From assembly GCF_000621025.1 (NCBI RefSeq), contig NZ_KK211205.1, positions 222,776 through 286,775 of the forward strand: 64,000 bases of DNA. The letters are read 5' to 3'. Positions 51,656-61,284 of this stretch are shown here, piece by piece. A model generated the notes under the pieces. That model saw only the letters and a program-made list of their open reading frames with translations. It was not told where the DNA came from and did not search any database. The position numbers and the translations under genes were made by a program. This DNA comes from Brackiella oedipodis DSM 13743 (lineage in GTDB: Bacteria; Pseudomonadota; Gammaproteobacteria; Burkholderiales; Burkholderiaceae_B). Every line of letters begins with the position of its first letter. The stretch's first letter is position 1.

Positions 51656-52321
51656 TTAGTGTTTGCCCAAGTCTGTAAATTTGCCGGGTTCCACCAATAA
51701 GGTGCGATTGGAATGATAGTGTAAGAGTTTGCGATCATGTGAGGCTATGAGCGTGGTGACACCGACTCTATTAAAGTCCCTAAAAACCTCTAAGATGCGC
51801 TGCGCGCTGTCATCATCCAAATTGGCTGTGGGCTCATCAGCAATCAGGATGGCGGGGCGATTGACAATAGCGCGGGCAATCGCCAAACGTTGCTGCTCAC
51901 CCCCTGAAAGCGCGATTGGATTGAGTTTTTGTTTGTTAAATAAACTGACTTTGGAGAGGGCCGCCTGGGCGCGTTTGACCGCCTCATCGGCACTACAGCC
52001 AATAGCGGCTAAGGGCAGTAGGACGTTTTCTAGGGCATTGCGATCATACAGTAAATGCGTATCTTGCAAAATAACACCTACTTTGCGCCTAAAAAAAGGC
52101 CGTTCGCGAGGACTCATCGTATCCAAGCGTTGATCCTTAATGGCGATGCGACCGCGACTAGGCTTTTCGAGACCTGCAATAAGCTTGAGTAAGGTAGATT
52201 TGCCCGCACCTGATGGCCCTGAAATAAACACAAATTCCTTGTTCTGAATCGTAAAGTTCAGATCGACTAAGACATTGGCACTTTGGCCATAAGACTTAAA
52301 GACGTGCTGAAATTCAATCAT
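51656..52321 (-). CDS. ftsE: cell-division ATPase FtsE
   Basis: 221 residues from ATG at 52321 (MIEFQHVFKSYGQ), the family start. An in-frame ATG 13 codons upstream (52360) has a weak GGA-type site, so a 234-residue form is possible. ABC ATPase motifs are Walker A GPSGAGKST, signature LSGGEQQRLAIARA, and Walker B ILIADEPTANLD. FtsE powers FtsX at the division site. Confidence 0.96.
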   Translation of the reverse strand: MIEFQHVFKSYGQSANVLVDLNFTIQNKEFVFISGPSGAGKSTLLKLIAGLEKPSRGRIAIKDQRLDTMSPRERPFFRRKVGVILQDTHLLYDRNALENVLLPLAAIGCSADEAVKRAQAALSKVSLFNKQKLNPIALSGGEQQRLAIARAIVNRPAILIADEPTANLDDDSAQRILEVFRDFNRVGVTTLIASHDRKLLHYHSNRTLLVEPGKFTDLGKH

Positions 52322-52360
52322 GTTGTTATTGGTTGTATGTGCTGTCGGTGTACTGAGCAT

Positions 52361-52644
52361 AAAGCATCCGCAACTCTAAAAAATTCTATTCTAACATTGC
52401 TTTGCCATCGAACACTATGATGGATCATAAGAGCAAAAGGCTGCTGTCGGTAACCATTGATGTCTGAGACTATCAGTAATTTAAATCATAAAAAAGCACA
52501 TTAAAAATAATATTTAATTTTTTTTAAACATAAAAAAATTGAAAATAAGGAATTAGACTTACTACCATTAGATTCGTGATTACAAGCTCTGTTAGTCACT
52601 ATTGGCTTTACTTATCATCTACCCAAAAGGAGATGACTCTGTAG
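52361..52644. other. AT-rich intergenic region between ftsE and the XRE regulator
   Basis: About 280 bases divergent on both sides. The segment 52490-52560 is extremely AT-rich with A and T runs, and AAGGAG at 52627-52632 lies twelve bases before the next start. It probably holds promoters for both genes. No open frame or RNA gene seen. Confidence 0.5.
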
Positions 52645-53001
52645 ATGACAAGCGAAAAGCTGAATTACTCTTTGGAAGATTTAGGTCAAACGATTGCCAG
52701 TTATCGGCAATCTTCTGGCTTGACGCAAGCAGAAGTCGCCGAAAAACTAGGTCTGGGTAATGATGCCGTTTCGCGTCTAGAACGAGGTCAAACGGATCCT
52801 TCATTGCGACGTCTTTTTGAAATCGCCGAATTATTTAACTGTGAAGTCGCCGACCTATTAACCAATGCGAGTTTGCGCTTACAGGATCAAACCCGCCAAG
52901 TGGCCAATTTGCTCTCTTTGCTTGATAGCGAGGCCGAGCGCACTGAAGTCATTGGTATTCTCAAAGAAATCATTAAATTCAGACTCCGTCGTGGTGATTA
53001 G
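52645..53001 (+). CDS. XRE-family helix-turn-helix transcriptional regulator
   Basis: 118 residues. A Cro/C1-type domain spans about 10-65, with LGQTIASYRQSSGLTQAEVA then GLGNDAVSRLERGQTDPSL and a third helix ending LFNCEVADLLTNA. The remaining ~45 residues form a helical, Leu-rich tail (QVANLLSLLDSEAERTEVIG) likely for dimerisation. It is not next to phage genes. Targets are unknown. The ATG is unusually far (12 bases) from AAGGAG. Confidence 0.88.
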   Translation: MTSEKLNYSLEDLGQTIASYRQSSGLTQAEVAEKLGLGNDAVSRLERGQTDPSLRRLFEIAELFNCEVADLLTNASLRLQDQTRQVANLLSLLDSEAERTEVIGILKEIIKFRLRRGD

Positions 53002-53147
53002 TCGACGCTTTGTGACTAGAAAGCGTGGAAATTTGCTAAAATTAAACGATTACCTAAAGCATTTATACAGCCGTATCATGACTTTGCTGTGATGCTTACT
53101 AGCGATTGGCTGGGGCCTCCAGCTTGCAATTTCATTCGGAAATTATC

Positions 53148-53363
53148 ATGCCTAAACGTATTCCTTTTTATGAGTCCGAAACCACTCAATTTCTCAAACA
53201 ATACAAAAAAGATCATCCTGGTACGCATGAACGTCAGGTCAAAGGTTTCAATCGTCTTTGGAATGTCTATTTAGACTCCGAAAAACTCGACCAATTCAAA
53301 GAGTCCCGCGTAGCGCAACGCCCCTACGTTTATCTTAATTACGAAAACGAGCATAAATCCTGA
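53148..53363 (+). CDS. DUF3460 family small protein
   Basis: 71 residues from ATG at 53148 (MPKRIPFYESETTQFLKQY). An ATG 14 codons upstream is in frame but adds an untypical leader. The sequence, with KKDHPGTHERQVKGFNRLW and RVAQRPYVYLNYENE, matches the small betaproteobacterial DUF3460 family as I recall it, which is often linked to scpA. It is polar and basic with no signal or membrane segment. Function unknown. Confidence 0.8.
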   Translation: MPKRIPFYESETTQFLKQYKKDHPGTHERQVKGFNRLWNVYLDSEKLDQFKESRVAQRPYVYLNYENEHKS

Positions 53364-53463
53364 GTTTCCCCTCCAAGTACACAAGCACCGAGCCTCAGAT
53401 CATCAATCATAAATTTGTCGGCTCATATACGTGCCGGTACTTTGAGGTTAGACGTTGTCTTTT

Positions 53464-54339
53464 ATGTCAAATCAAGATCAGGATCTGCGGGCGCTGACTG
53501 AGCCTAGTCAAGACAGTACGCCCAATACCGTAGATAATATTGCTATGGCTCGCTTATATGGCGAGCCATTGTTTACTGTGCCTCAGGATTTGTATATCCC
53601 GCCTGATGCGCTCGAGGTTTTTCTGGAAGCCTTTGAAGGGCCGTTGGACTTACTCCTCTATCTGATTCGTAAACAAAATTTTAATGTCTTAGATATTCCG
53701 ATGGCGCAGGTCACGCACCAGTATTTAAGCTATGTCGAGCAGATTAGACACCACAATTTAGAGCTGGCTGCCGAGTATCTTTTAATGGCGGCTATGCTCA
53801 TCGAAATCAAATCTCGTATGCTGTTGCCAGTGACCAAGGCGGACACCGGAGAAGAAGTTGAGGATCCGAGGGCCGAATTAGTACGTCGCTTACTCGAATA
53901 CGAGCAAATCAAATTGGCAGCGCGACATCTCGATGAATTACCGCAACTAGGACGAGACTTTTTTATGTCGCATGGCGAGATGGATATCAGCACCGAAACC
54001 CTATTGCCAGAGGTCAATGCTGACGATTTGCGACGGGCTTGGCAAGCGATATTGCAACGTGCCAGTCTGAATGCCAAACATCATATCAGCCGAGAGCAAC
54101 TATCTGTGCGTGACCATATGACACAGATTTTGCGGCGTTTAAGTTCAGAACGTTATATGGACTTTACGGCACTGTTTTCGGAGCATTTAGATGAGGGTGC
54201 TACTGTAGATGTTATCGTTGTGCATTTTTTAGCCATTTTGGAATTAAGCCGCGAATCCTTGCTCGAAATTACCCAAGCTGAACCCTATGCGCCTATTTAT
54301 GTCTGTTTGGCCTACCAGAGCAATCAAAATTTAGAATAA
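53464..54339 (+). CDS. scpA: segregation and condensation protein A
   Basis: 291 residues from ATG at 53464, three codons after a TTG that also lies in frame. The kleisin signature is clear: LEAFEGPLDLLLYLIRKQNF near residue 50, MAQVTHQYLSYVE and YLLMAAMLIEIKSRMLLP, and a C-terminal winged helix that docks to SMC heads. The first ~45 residues are a variable acidic leader. ScpA joins SMC and ScpB in the condensin complex. scpB is not adjacent here. Confidence 0.95.
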   Translation: MSNQDQDLRALTEPSQDSTPNTVDNIAMARLYGEPLFTVPQDLYIPPDALEVFLEAFEGPLDLLLYLIRKQNFNVLDIPMAQVTHQYLSYVEQIRHHNLELAAEYLLMAAMLIEIKSRMLLPVTKADTGEEVEDPRAELVRRLLEYEQIKLAARHLDELPQLGRDFFMSHGEMDISTETLLPEVNADDLRRAWQAILQRASLNAKHHISREQLSVRDHMTQILRRLSSERYMDFTALFSEHLDEGATVDVIVVHFLAILELSRESLLEITQAEPYAPIYVCLAYQSNQNLE

Positions 54340-54356
54340 AGCTTGCGGCATTGTGA

Positions 54357-55367
54357 TTATTTGGATTTTTTGCGGTGGGCCCGCGGATGCGCCTGATCGT
54401 ATACCTTGGCCAGATGCTGAAAATCCAAGCGTGTATAGATCTGCGTGGTAGAAATATTAGCATGGCCTAATAACTCTTGGACCGCTCGCAAATCTTGCGA
54501 AGACTGCAACAAATGACTAGCAAAACTGTGGCGTAACATATGCGGGTGCAAGGGCGCATCAGCGCCAGTCTTTAGAGCCGCTGCTTTTAGACGTAATTGC
54601 ACACTGCGGGCATTAATGCGATGGCCACGCGCCCCCAAAAAAAGCGCCATTTGGTCACTTTCAGTGGCGTGTGGATGCAAAAATTCGGCGCGCTTGCTTA
54701 ACCACGTTTGAAGGGCACTGGCCGCTTTACGACCCAGTGGCAAGATGCGGGTTTTTTGGCCCTTACCGACCACCCTAACTTCCTGAGTGGATAAATCGAT
54801 CCAACCTTGTGATTCATACTGATTGGTTTTGCTGTAATGCGTGTCTAACTGAATTAATTCAGACAAACGCAGACCACAACCATACAGCAATTCAAACATA
54901 GCCACGTCCTCTATGGCTCGAGCATCATGACCAGCTAATTGCGTCATTTGATCTAAAAATGCCTGAGTTTTATCCACAGCTAGGGCCTTAGGCAAGGCCG
55001 CAGGCTTTTTGGGCGTGCGCAAGTGTTGGACAGGATTATGCTGCAGACCGTGATTGGCAATTAACCACTTATAAAAAGAGCGCCAAGACGAGACAATACG
55101 TGCCAGGGAAGTGGCACTATAGTCACGTCCGTGTAAACGCGCACTGGCGCTGCGAATATGGTCGTGCTGTAACTGTTGCCAATCCTGTTCGGGGTAGAAC
55201 TCGTGTAAATGCATGAGGTCGCGCCGATAAGCGGCCAAGGTATGGGGCGAATAGCGTTTTTCGGTGGCTAACCACGTCAACCATTGCTGCAGATACTGCT
55301 GCTTTTGTCCTGAGAGGGGCAACGTGTCAGATGCTGTTCGAGGCGAGACTTGAGGGCTGTTGGCCAT
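54357..55367 (-). CDS. xerC: tyrosine recombinase XerC
   Basis: 336 residues. An N-terminal SAM-like core-binding domain (about 20-110) is followed by a catalytic domain with Arg167 (YGCGLRLSEL), Lys202 (VGKGQKTR), His276/Arg279 (HMLRHSFASH), His302 (LLGHANI) and the nucleophile Tyr311 (TQIYTRLD). The ending DFQHLAKVYDQAHPRA is the XerC, not XerD, hallmark. It resolves chromosome dimers at dif with XerD. It lies about 20 bases after msrAB on the same strand. The first ~20 residues are an extra N-terminal extension. Confidence 0.94.
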   Translation of the reverse strand: MANSPQVSPRTASDTLPLSGQKQQYLQQWLTWLATEKRYSPHTLAAYRRDLMHLHEFYPEQDWQQLQHDHIRSASARLHGRDYSATSLARIVSSWRSFYKWLIANHGLQHNPVQHLRTPKKPAALPKALAVDKTQAFLDQMTQLAGHDARAIEDVAMFELLYGCGLRLSELIQLDTHYSKTNQYESQGWIDLSTQEVRVVGKGQKTRILPLGRKAASALQTWLSKRAEFLHPHATESDQMALFLGARGHRINARSVQLRLKAAALKTGADAPLHPHMLRHSFASHLLQSSQDLRAVQELLGHANISTTQIYTRLDFQHLAKVYDQAHPRAHRKKSK

Positions 55368-55387
55368 GTCTAGTGGATGCTTAAGGA

Positions 55388-57067
55388 CTACTTAACATAC
55401 TGCAAATAGTCGCCGTAACCAGCTTCTTGCATTTTGTCTTTGGGAATGAATTTAAGCGCGGCCCCATTGATGCAATAGCGCAAACCTCCCTTGTCTTTGG
55501 GACCATCATTAAAGACATGCCCCAAGTGTGAATTAGCCGTGTGACTGCGCACCTCAGTGCGAATCATGTTGTAAGAATGATCGCTATGCTCGGTGATTAA
55601 ATCGGCTTTAATGGGCTTAGTAAAAGACGGCCAACCACAACCCGAATCAAATTTATCTGTGGAACTGAATAATGGTTCGCCGCTGACCACATCAACATAG
55701 ATACCAGGCTCAAAAACATGATCTAACTCGCTAGTAAAGGCGCGTTCTGTCGCATTGTTTTGGGTAACATCATAGGCCAAGGGGCTTAAGGTTTTTTTGA
55801 GTTCTTCGGGACTCGGCACTTTAAAGCGCTGCGGTGTGAGCTCTGGGCTTTTTGGTGCGGAGGCATCAGTCTGGGTGGCGTCTTGAATATGTTGCACTTG
55901 TTTTAATTCCTCCTGACTCAAGGGTTGATCCGCCTGGCGTAAATCAATATGACAATAGCCATTGGGATTTTTGGCAAGATAATCTTGGTGATAATCTTCG
56001 GCTTTATCAAAGGCCGCTAGCGGTTGATTTTCGACGACAATCGGAGCTTTATAATGATGTTGCAAATCGGCCAAGGCGCGGCTAATAACCGCTTTGTCGG
56101 CGGTATCAGTATAATAAATCCCCGTACGGTATTGCGTGCCGCGATCATTGCCTTGTTGATTCAAGCTGGTGGGGTTAATCAGCCTAAAGTAATGGGTGAG
56201 CAGCTGCGCCAGATTAATCTGTTTTGGATCATAGGTGACGGCGACAGTCTCGGCATGACCGGTGTTGCGATAGACCACATCTTCGTAACTAGGATGGCGA
56301 CTTTTGCCATTAGCATAACCAGAAACCGCGTCAACCACGCCTGGAATACGCTCAAAGTACGCTTCTACGCCCCAGAAGCAACCTCCAGCGAGATAAATGG
56401 TTTTGGTGTTCATAAGCGTTGCAGAATCCTGTTGTGATGCACTCGATTTTTTGTAAAAACTTTTGGGTGCGGGTTTAAGGGAATAATCTTTGTTCGTCAG
56501 CAAACCTAGAGCTTGCTCCTTACTGAGTTGACCTTTAACGATACGTTGTAAGCGGCCTTGCCGATCAAGAAGGGCCCAAGAAGGATAGGCCGCAATACCC
56601 AAGCGACGGGTGAGTTGACCGCCCTCATTGAGCAAGACGACTAGGCCTTTTTTGTCCGCCTCATCGACCCCAGCAAACCAGTGTTTGAATTGCTCTAAGG
56701 GCAACTCATTGAAGTACCCTGGGGCGGCGACAGAGACGATATTAAAAGCCGCAAAATCCTGGTCTCTGCTCCATGCGCTGGTTTCATGTAGACTGGCTAA
56801 GCAAAGAGGACACCAACTGGCCCAGAACTTAACTAAGGTGGGACGATCGGCCCGCAGATAGTTTTGACCACTTTGTCCCGTGACAGTTGTGAGCTGCCCC
56901 AGCGCACTCCGTAAATCACTGTTCGGCGCGACTTGACTCTGTGGCGCAGCAAGTACACGAGTACTATGTAAGCCCAGCAATACTGCCAGCACACTGAGAC
57001 TGAGACCAAGTGAGCGGAATCTAGGAAGTTGGCGTTGTTTGAGCACGGCGCGATGAGATATTTGCAT
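55388..57067 (-). CDS. msrAB: periplasmic thioredoxin-MsrA-MsrB fusion (PilB type)
   Basis: 559 residues with three domains. A hydrophobic N-terminus (about 19-40) acts as a signal or anchor. A TlpA-like thioredoxin domain (about 50-195) has WASWCPLCL (Cys86 and Cys89). MsrA (about 222-380) has GGCFWG (Cys230) and [11 protein letters not shown]. MsrB (about 405-555) has DSGCGWPSF and the catalytic Cys532 in RYCING. The MsrB zinc-site cysteines (two CxxC pairs in E. coli MsrB) are absent, as in Neisseria PilB. It repairs methionine sulfoxide in envelope proteins. The gene begins one base after the lpxL stop, so lpxL-msrAB-xerC form an operon. Confidence 0.95.
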   Translation of the reverse strand: MQISHRAVLKQRQLPRFRSLGLSLSVLAVLLGLHSTRVLAAPQSQVAPNSDLRSALGQLTTVTGQSGQNYLRADRPTLVKFWASWCPLCLASLHETSAWSRDQDFAAFNIVSVAAPGYFNELPLEQFKHWFAGVDEADKKGLVVLLNEGGQLTRRLGIAAYPSWALLDRQGRLQRIVKGQLSKEQALGLLTNKDYSLKPAPKSFYKKSSASQQDSATLMNTKTIYLAGGCFWGVEAYFERIPGVVDAVSGYANGKSRHPSYEDVVYRNTGHAETVAVTYDPKQINLAQLLTHYFRLINPTSLNQQGNDRGTQYRTGIYYTDTADKAVISRALADLQHHYKAPIVVENQPLAAFDKAEDYHQDYLAKNPNGYCHIDLRQADQPLSQEELKQVQHIQDATQTDASAPKSPELTPQRFKVPSPEELKKTLSPLAYDVTQNNATERAFTSELDHVFEPGIYVDVVSGEPLFSSTDKFDSGCGWPSFTKPIKADLITEHSDHSYNMIRTEVRSHTANSHLGHVFNDGPKDKGGLRYCINGAALKFIPKDKMQEAGYGDYLQYVK

Positions 57068-57068
57068 G

Positions 57069-57965
57069 TCAGTAGAATTTTGGATCTTCGCGGTTGGGAC
57101 GCGTCTTAAAACGACGATGCACCCAATAATACTGACTAGGGTCGCGCTTAATCCATTCTTCGAGAATACGATTTAAGCGAGCCGTCGCCGCTTCGGTGCT
57201 ATCATCACCAGGGAAGTTTTCTAGCGGTTCTTGAATATCAACAGTATACTTGCCCGTTTTGGGATCCCAATGGGTGAGGACGGGTAATACGGTCGCCTTG
57301 AATTTGTCAGCGAGTACGGCAGTGGTAGGCAGTGTCGCTGCTGGCACACCAAAAAACGGTACAAAAATTGAGCCTTGGCGGCCAAAGTCCATATCAGGTA
57401 AATAATAAACAGGTAAGCCTTGACGTAAATACTTTAGCATGCCACGCACACCATCTTTGCGACTTATTAAATGCACAGTATTAAAACGCGCACGACCGCG
57501 ACGAATAATATCGTCAAACACCGGATCGCTCTGTGGTGTGTAAATGGTCGCGGCTTCGTCTACCAGCATGGTCAGGCGCGAAGCGGCAATATCTAAGCCA
57601 ATAAAATGAGGTCCCAACACTAAAAATGGCTGTTTTTTGGCAGCGATGGCTTGTAAGCGATCAAAGTGCTTGAGCTCAATATCTTCGCAAATTTGCGCTT
57701 TGCTGCCATACCAAATCAGGCCCCGATCGACCACGGACTGCGCCAAGGCTCTAAGGTGTTGTTGCAGCCAAATTTCTCTTTGATGCTCAGAAATATCCGG
57801 AAAGCAAAGTTTTAGATTGGTGCGCACAATATGGGTGCGTTTTTTGAGGAACAAGGCGCCGACCTTGTATAGGACGGCCCCTAATCGCACGCGATTGGCT
57901 CTGGATAAACCGCCGATAAACTTAAAAATCCCCTCGAGGATTCGGCGCTTAAGTGCATTCTTCAT
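57069..57965 (-). CDS. LpxL/HtrB-family lipid A acyltransferase
   Basis: 298 residues. A weakly hydrophobic N-terminus (about 10-40) leads to the LPLAT-type catalytic H-x4-D in [12 protein letters not shown] (His120 and Asp125). The family motif [19 protein letters not shown] and the final [12 protein letters not shown] are also present. It adds a secondary acyl chain to lipid A at the inner membrane. Whether lauroyl, myristoyl or another acyl chain is used cannot be told. It is divergent from metK with 108 bases between. Confidence 0.92.
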   Translation of the reverse strand: MKNALKRRILEGIFKFIGGLSRANRVRLGAVLYKVGALFLKKRTHIVRTNLKLCFPDISEHQREIWLQQHLRALAQSVVDRGLIWYGSKAQICEDIELKHFDRLQAIAAKKQPFLVLGPHFIGLDIAASRLTMLVDEAATIYTPQSDPVFDDIIRRGRARFNTVHLISRKDGVRGMLKYLRQGLPVYYLPDMDFGRQGSIFVPFFGVPAATLPTTAVLADKFKATVLPVLTHWDPKTGKYTVDIQEPLENFPGDDSTEAATARLNRILEEWIKRDPSQYYWVHRRFKTRPNREDPKFY

Positions 57966-57976
57966 CGCTGTTGTCT

Positions 57977-58004
57977 TTGCTTAGGAGGCTATGAGTTATA
58001 TAAT
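57977..58004 (+). promoter_or_regulatory. likely sigma-70 promoter of metK
   Basis: TTGCTT (57977-57982) and a perfect TATAAT (57999-58004) with 16 bases between. No SAM riboswitch or long hairpin is present before metK. Confidence 0.45.
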
Positions 58005-58073
58005 CAAATGATGTATTATACAAAATGCAGTATAACGATTTTACCTATTTACTTTTCTTAAGGACGCTGCAGC

Positions 58074-59243
58074 ATGGCGCAAAATAACGAGTTTTTATTT
58101 ACCTCTGAATCAGTTTCTGAAGGCCATCCAGATAAGGTCGCCGATCAGATTTCTGATGCTGTTCTAGATGCCATTTTAGCCGAGGACCCGAATGCTAGGG
58201 TTGCCGCCGAAACACTATGTAATACTGGATTAGTGGTGCTCGCGGGCGAGATTTCTACTACAGCTTACTTAGATTATATTCAAATTGCCCGCGATACCAT
58301 CAAACGTATCGGCTATGATGATGGTGACTATGGCATCGACTTCAAGAGTTGCGCCGTTTTGGTCGCGTATGATAAGCAATCTCCAGATATTGCCCAAGGT
58401 GTGGATCGCAGCCATGAGGAACTGCTTAACCAAGGCGCAGGCGACCAAGGCTTAATGTTCGGTTATGCGTGCGACGAAACCCCAGAATTCATGCCTGCAC
58501 CGATTTGGTATGCGCATCGTATTGTGCAGCGCCAAAGCGAGCTCCGCAAGGACGGTCGCATCGCTTGGTTGCGTCCGGATGCCAAATCACAAGTAACCTT
58601 CCGCTATGTCAATGGCGTCGCCCAAGAGGTCGACACTGTCGTGCTCTCTACACAGCATCATCCAGATGTCACTCAAGCGACCATCAAAGAAGCGGCCATA
58701 GAAGAAATTATTAAACCTTGCTTCCCAGAAGGTTTACTCACCCCAAATACTAAATACCTCATTAACCCTACTGGTAAATTTGTAATTGGTGGTCCCCAAG
58801 GTGATTGCGGTTTGACGGGGCGTAAGATCATTGTTGATACTTACGGTGGTGCTTGCCCACACGGGGGTGGTGCGTTTTCTGGCAAAGATCCTTCCAAAGT
58901 GGACCGTTCGGCGGCTTATGCGGCACGTTATGTGGCCAAAAATATCGTGGCAGCAGGCTTAGCCAAACAATGCCAAATCCAAGTGAGCTATGCGATTGGC
59001 GTGGCAGAACCGATTAATATTACGGTCTATACCGAAAATACTGGTGTTATTCCAGACGAAGAAATTGCCAAATTGGTTCGCGAGCATTTCGATTTACGTC
59101 CGCGTGGCATTATCGATATGCTTGATTTAATGCGACCTTTATACGCTAAGAGCGCGGCATATGGCCATTTTGGTCGTTCAGAGCCTGAATTTACTTGGGA
59201 GCATACGGATAAGGTCGAATTACTCAAAAACGCCATCAAATAA
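58074..59243 (+). CDS. metK: S-adenosylmethionine synthetase
   Basis: 389 residues. Conserved stretches include [50 protein letters not shown] and the phosphate-binding [19 protein letters not shown]. It makes SAM from methionine and ATP. AAGGA lies eleven bases before the ATG. A terminator follows at 59272, then the SAH riboswitch and ahcY, so metK and ahcY are separately controlled. Confidence 0.98.
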   Translation: MAQNNEFLFTSESVSEGHPDKVADQISDAVLDAILAEDPNARVAAETLCNTGLVVLAGEISTTAYLDYIQIARDTIKRIGYDDGDYGIDFKSCAVLVAYDKQSPDIAQGVDRSHEELLNQGAGDQGLMFGYACDETPEFMPAPIWYAHRIVQRQSELRKDGRIAWLRPDAKSQVTFRYVNGVAQEVDTVVLSTQHHPDVTQATIKEAAIEEIIKPCFPEGLLTPNTKYLINPTGKFVIGGPQGDCGLTGRKIIVDTYGGACPHGGGAFSGKDPSKVDRSAAYAARYVAKNIVAAGLAKQCQIQVSYAIGVAEPINITVYTENTGVIPDEEIAKLVREHFDLRPRGIIDMLDLMRPLYAKSAAYGHFGRSEPEFTWEHTDKVELLKNAIK

Positions 59244-59271
59244 AACCCAAGTATTTTAATCAAGTTTTACG

Positions 59272-59302
59272 AAGCCATTATGAATGTCATAATGGCTTTT
59301 GT
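59272..59302 (+). terminator. terminator after metK
   Basis: AAGCCATTAT (59272-59281) pairs with ATAATGGCTT (59289-59298) around a 7-base loop, followed by TT then GTG. It ends the metK transcript 28 bases after its stop. Confidence 0.85.
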
Positions 59303-59323
59303 GTTAGAATTTTTGACACATAT

Positions 59324-59402
59324 CCCTTAAGGAGCGCTGCAACAGGATCACCTGCCAGGCTTAAGGGTAGACTAAGTCAATATTCATTATCCAACTGCGC
59401 TC
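59324..59402 (+). promoter_or_regulatory. S-adenosylhomocysteine (SAH) riboswitch aptamer upstream of ahcY
   Basis: P1 is CCCTTAAG (59324-59331) with CTTAAGGG (59360-59367). A short inner helix is CAGG (59343-59346) with CCTG (59351-59354). The loop GAGCGC (59332-59337) matches GCGCTC (59397-59402), giving the pseudoknot of the ahcY-type SAH riboswitch. Core sequences GGAGCGCTGCAAC and CCAGGCTTAAGG fit the known consensus. Location right before ahcY supports the call. Ligand binding is known for the family, not shown here. Confidence 0.88.
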
Positions 59403-59473
59403 ATCAATCATAGGTTGATGAGTTGCTGTTGCTTCTTTTTTTGCAAACTCATCAATACCCGATAGGAGTTTGC
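59400..59473 (+). promoter_or_regulatory. putative translational expression platform of the SAH riboswitch
   Basis: CTCATCAA occurs twice (59400-59407 and 59448-59455). Both can pair with TTGATGAG (59415-59422); copy 2 pairs over 10 bases with 59415-59424. Copy 1 overlaps the pseudoknot strand. GCAAACTC (59443-59450), overlapping copy 2, can pair with GAGTTTGC (59466-59473), which covers part of the Shine-Dalgarno AGGAG (59464-59468) and the spacer up to the ATG. The alternatives exclude one another, so SAH binding should free the ribosome site. Confidence 0.65.
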
Positions 59474-60868
59474 ATGTCTGATTACAAAGTTGCCGATATC
59501 AATTTAGCTGAGTGGGGCCGTCGCGAATTATCCATCGCTGAGGTCGAAATGCCGGGTCTTATGGCGACGCGCGAAGAATACGGCGATTCCAAACCGCTCA
59601 AAGGCGCTCGTATTGCCGGCAGTATCCACATGACGATTCAAACTGGCGTATTGATCGAAACCCTGACAGCTTTGGGTGCCGAGGTACGTTGGTGCTCTTG
59701 CAATATTTTCTCTACCCAAGATCATGCGGCCGCCGCCATCGCCAAAAGTGGTGTCCCTGTGTTCGCCGTCAAAGGCGAATCTGTCGAGGAATACTGGCAA
59801 TATACCCACGAGATTTTTTCTTGGCCAGGTGATCAACAAGCCAATATGATTTTAGACGATGGTGGCGATGCCACTTTATTATTGCATTTGGGCGCCAAAG
59901 CTGAAAAAGACCCTTCTGTACTTGATAATCCAAAAAGCGCCGAAGAGCGAGCGTTGTTTGCCGCCATCAAAAACAAACTCGCCGAAGACAAGACCTGGTA
60001 TTCTAGCCGTCTTTCACAAATCAAAGGTGTCACCGAAGAAACTACCACGGGTGTACATCGTCTCTATGCCATGTCTAAAACGGGCGAATTACAATTCCCA
60101 GCGATTAATGTCAATGATTCTGTTACGAAGTCTAAATTCGATAATCTTTACGGTTGCCGTGAGTCTTTGGTAGATGGTATCAAACGTGCTACCGATGTGA
60201 TGGTGGCAGGCAAAATCGCTGTGGTGATCGGTTTTGGTGACGTTGGTAAGGGATGCGCTCAAGCGCTACAAGCCTTGCGCGCCCAAGTATGGGTCACCGA
60301 GGTTGATCCTATTTGTGCGTTACAGGCAGCGATGGAAGGCTACCGCGTTGTTACCATGGAAGAGGCCGCGGCCTTGGGCGATATTTTTGTGACATGCACA
60401 GGTAATTACCATGTCATCAATCGTCAACACATGGATGCCATGAAAAATGAAGCCATTGTGTGCAATATTGGTCACTTTGACAATGAAATCGATGTTGAAA
60501 GTATCGAAGACCTTGAATGGGAAGAGATCAAACCTCAGGTGGACCATGTGATTTTCCCAGATGGCAAAAAAATCATTCTCTTGGCCAAAGGTCGTTTGGT
60601 TAACTTAGGATGCGCCACAGGCCACCCATCTTTTGTGATGTCACAATCGTTTGTTAACCAAACGCTAGGCCAAATCGAATTGTTTGCCCATGGCGACAAA
60701 TACCAAAAAGGTCAAGTGTATTTACTACCAAAAATCCTTGACGAAAAAGTGGCTCGTTTACATTTAGCCAAAATTGGTGTCAAATTAAGTAAGCTCACCC
60801 AAGAACAGGCTGATTACATCGGTGTCAATGTAGAGGGCCCATTCAAGAGCGATCATTACCGTTATTAA
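59474..60868 (+). CDS. ahcY: adenosylhomocysteinase
   Basis: 464 residues from ATG at 59474, with AGGAG (59464-59468) five bases upstream; frame extension further upstream runs through the riboswitch platform and is not coding. The NAD-binding motif is [16 protein letters not shown], with [11 protein letters not shown] and [12 protein letters not shown] around the active site and a C-terminal end [10 protein letters not shown]. It splits SAH into homocysteine and adenosine, relieving product inhibition of methyltransferases. Its mRNA leader contains the SAH riboswitch. Confidence 0.98.
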   Translation: MSDYKVADINLAEWGRRELSIAEVEMPGLMATREEYGDSKPLKGARIAGSIHMTIQTGVLIETLTALGAEVRWCSCNIFSTQDHAAAAIAKSGVPVFAVKGESVEEYWQYTHEIFSWPGDQQANMILDDGGDATLLLHLGAKAEKDPSVLDNPKSAEERALFAAIKNKLAEDKTWYSSRLSQIKGVTEETTTGVHRLYAMSKTGELQFPAINVNDSVTKSKFDNLYGCRESLVDGIKRATDVMVAGKIAVVIGFGDVGKGCAQALQALRAQVWVTEVDPICALQAAMEGYRVVTMEEAAALGDIFVTCTGNYHVINRQHMDAMKNEAIVCNIGHFDNEIDVESIEDLEWEEIKPQVDHVIFPDGKKIILLAKGRLVNLGCATGHPSFVMSQSFVNQTLGQIELFAHGDKYQKGQVYLLPKILDEKVARLHLAKIGVKLSKLTQEQADYIGVNVEGPFKSDHYRY

Positions 60869-60881
60869 TCATTTGAATAGG

Positions 60882-60903
60882 ATGACCGCGACTGTGCGGT
60901 CAT
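60882..60903 (+). other. hairpin between ahcY and the holin-family gene
   Basis: ATGACCGC (60882-60889) pairs with GCGGTCAT (60896-60903) around a 6-base loop. No T-run follows on the plus strand, so it is more likely an mRNA-processing or stability element, or a weak attenuator, than a full terminator. Confidence 0.4.
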
Positions 60904-60930
60904 TCGCTCAAAAAGGAACAAGGTCTTAAT

Positions 60931-61284
60931 ATGTTAAATCTCATCATCACTTGGGTTCTGAACGCCGTTGCCCTGCTCATCGTTGGTTATATCTTTCCAG
61001 GTATTTCTGTCGATTCATTCGGCGCTGCTTTACTGGCCGCGGTAGTTTTAGGCTTGGTCAACACGCTGATTAAACCCATTTTACAAATCCTCACCCTGCC
61101 TATTACGATTGTGACTTTAGGATTATTCTTATTTGTCATTAATGCCCTCATGTTCTTATTTGTCGGCAAGTTATTAGGTGGTTTCCATGTCAGTGGCTTC
61201 TGGACGGCTTTATTTGGTTCAATTGTGTACTCCATTGTCTCTGGCTTCTTGTCTTCATTATTAATTCGTGCTAATGACAAATAA
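60931..61284 (+). CDS. YvlD/phage-holin-family-4 small membrane protein
   Basis: 117 residues, four membrane helices, with the family stretch VNTLIKPILQILTLPITIVTLG in the middle. Pfam names this group after a phage holin, but chromosomal members such as YvlD are not phage lysis genes, and nothing around it is phage-like. It lies between ahcY and metF, and its 3' end overlaps the metF start by 11 bases, so the two are translationally coupled. Role unknown. Confidence 0.88.
   Translation: MLNLIITWVLNAVALLIVGYIFPGISVDSFGAALLAAVVLGLVNTLIKPILQILTLPITIVTLGLFLFVINALMFLFVGKLLGGFHVSGFWTALFGSIVYSIVSGFLSSLLIRANDK

Noticed and set aside
52633..52644. Mini-ORF ATG ACT CTG TAG before the XRE regulator
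   Set aside because: Its ATG directly abuts the AAGGAG site with no spacer, so initiation there is unlikely. It may be chance.
57966..58073. Possible SAM riboswitch before metK
   Set aside because: 108 bases of AT-rich DNA with promoter-like boxes and no multi-helix structure.
60931..61284. Phage lysis gene
   Set aside because: The holin-like name is a family label. The gene sits in a metabolic cluster without any phage neighbours.
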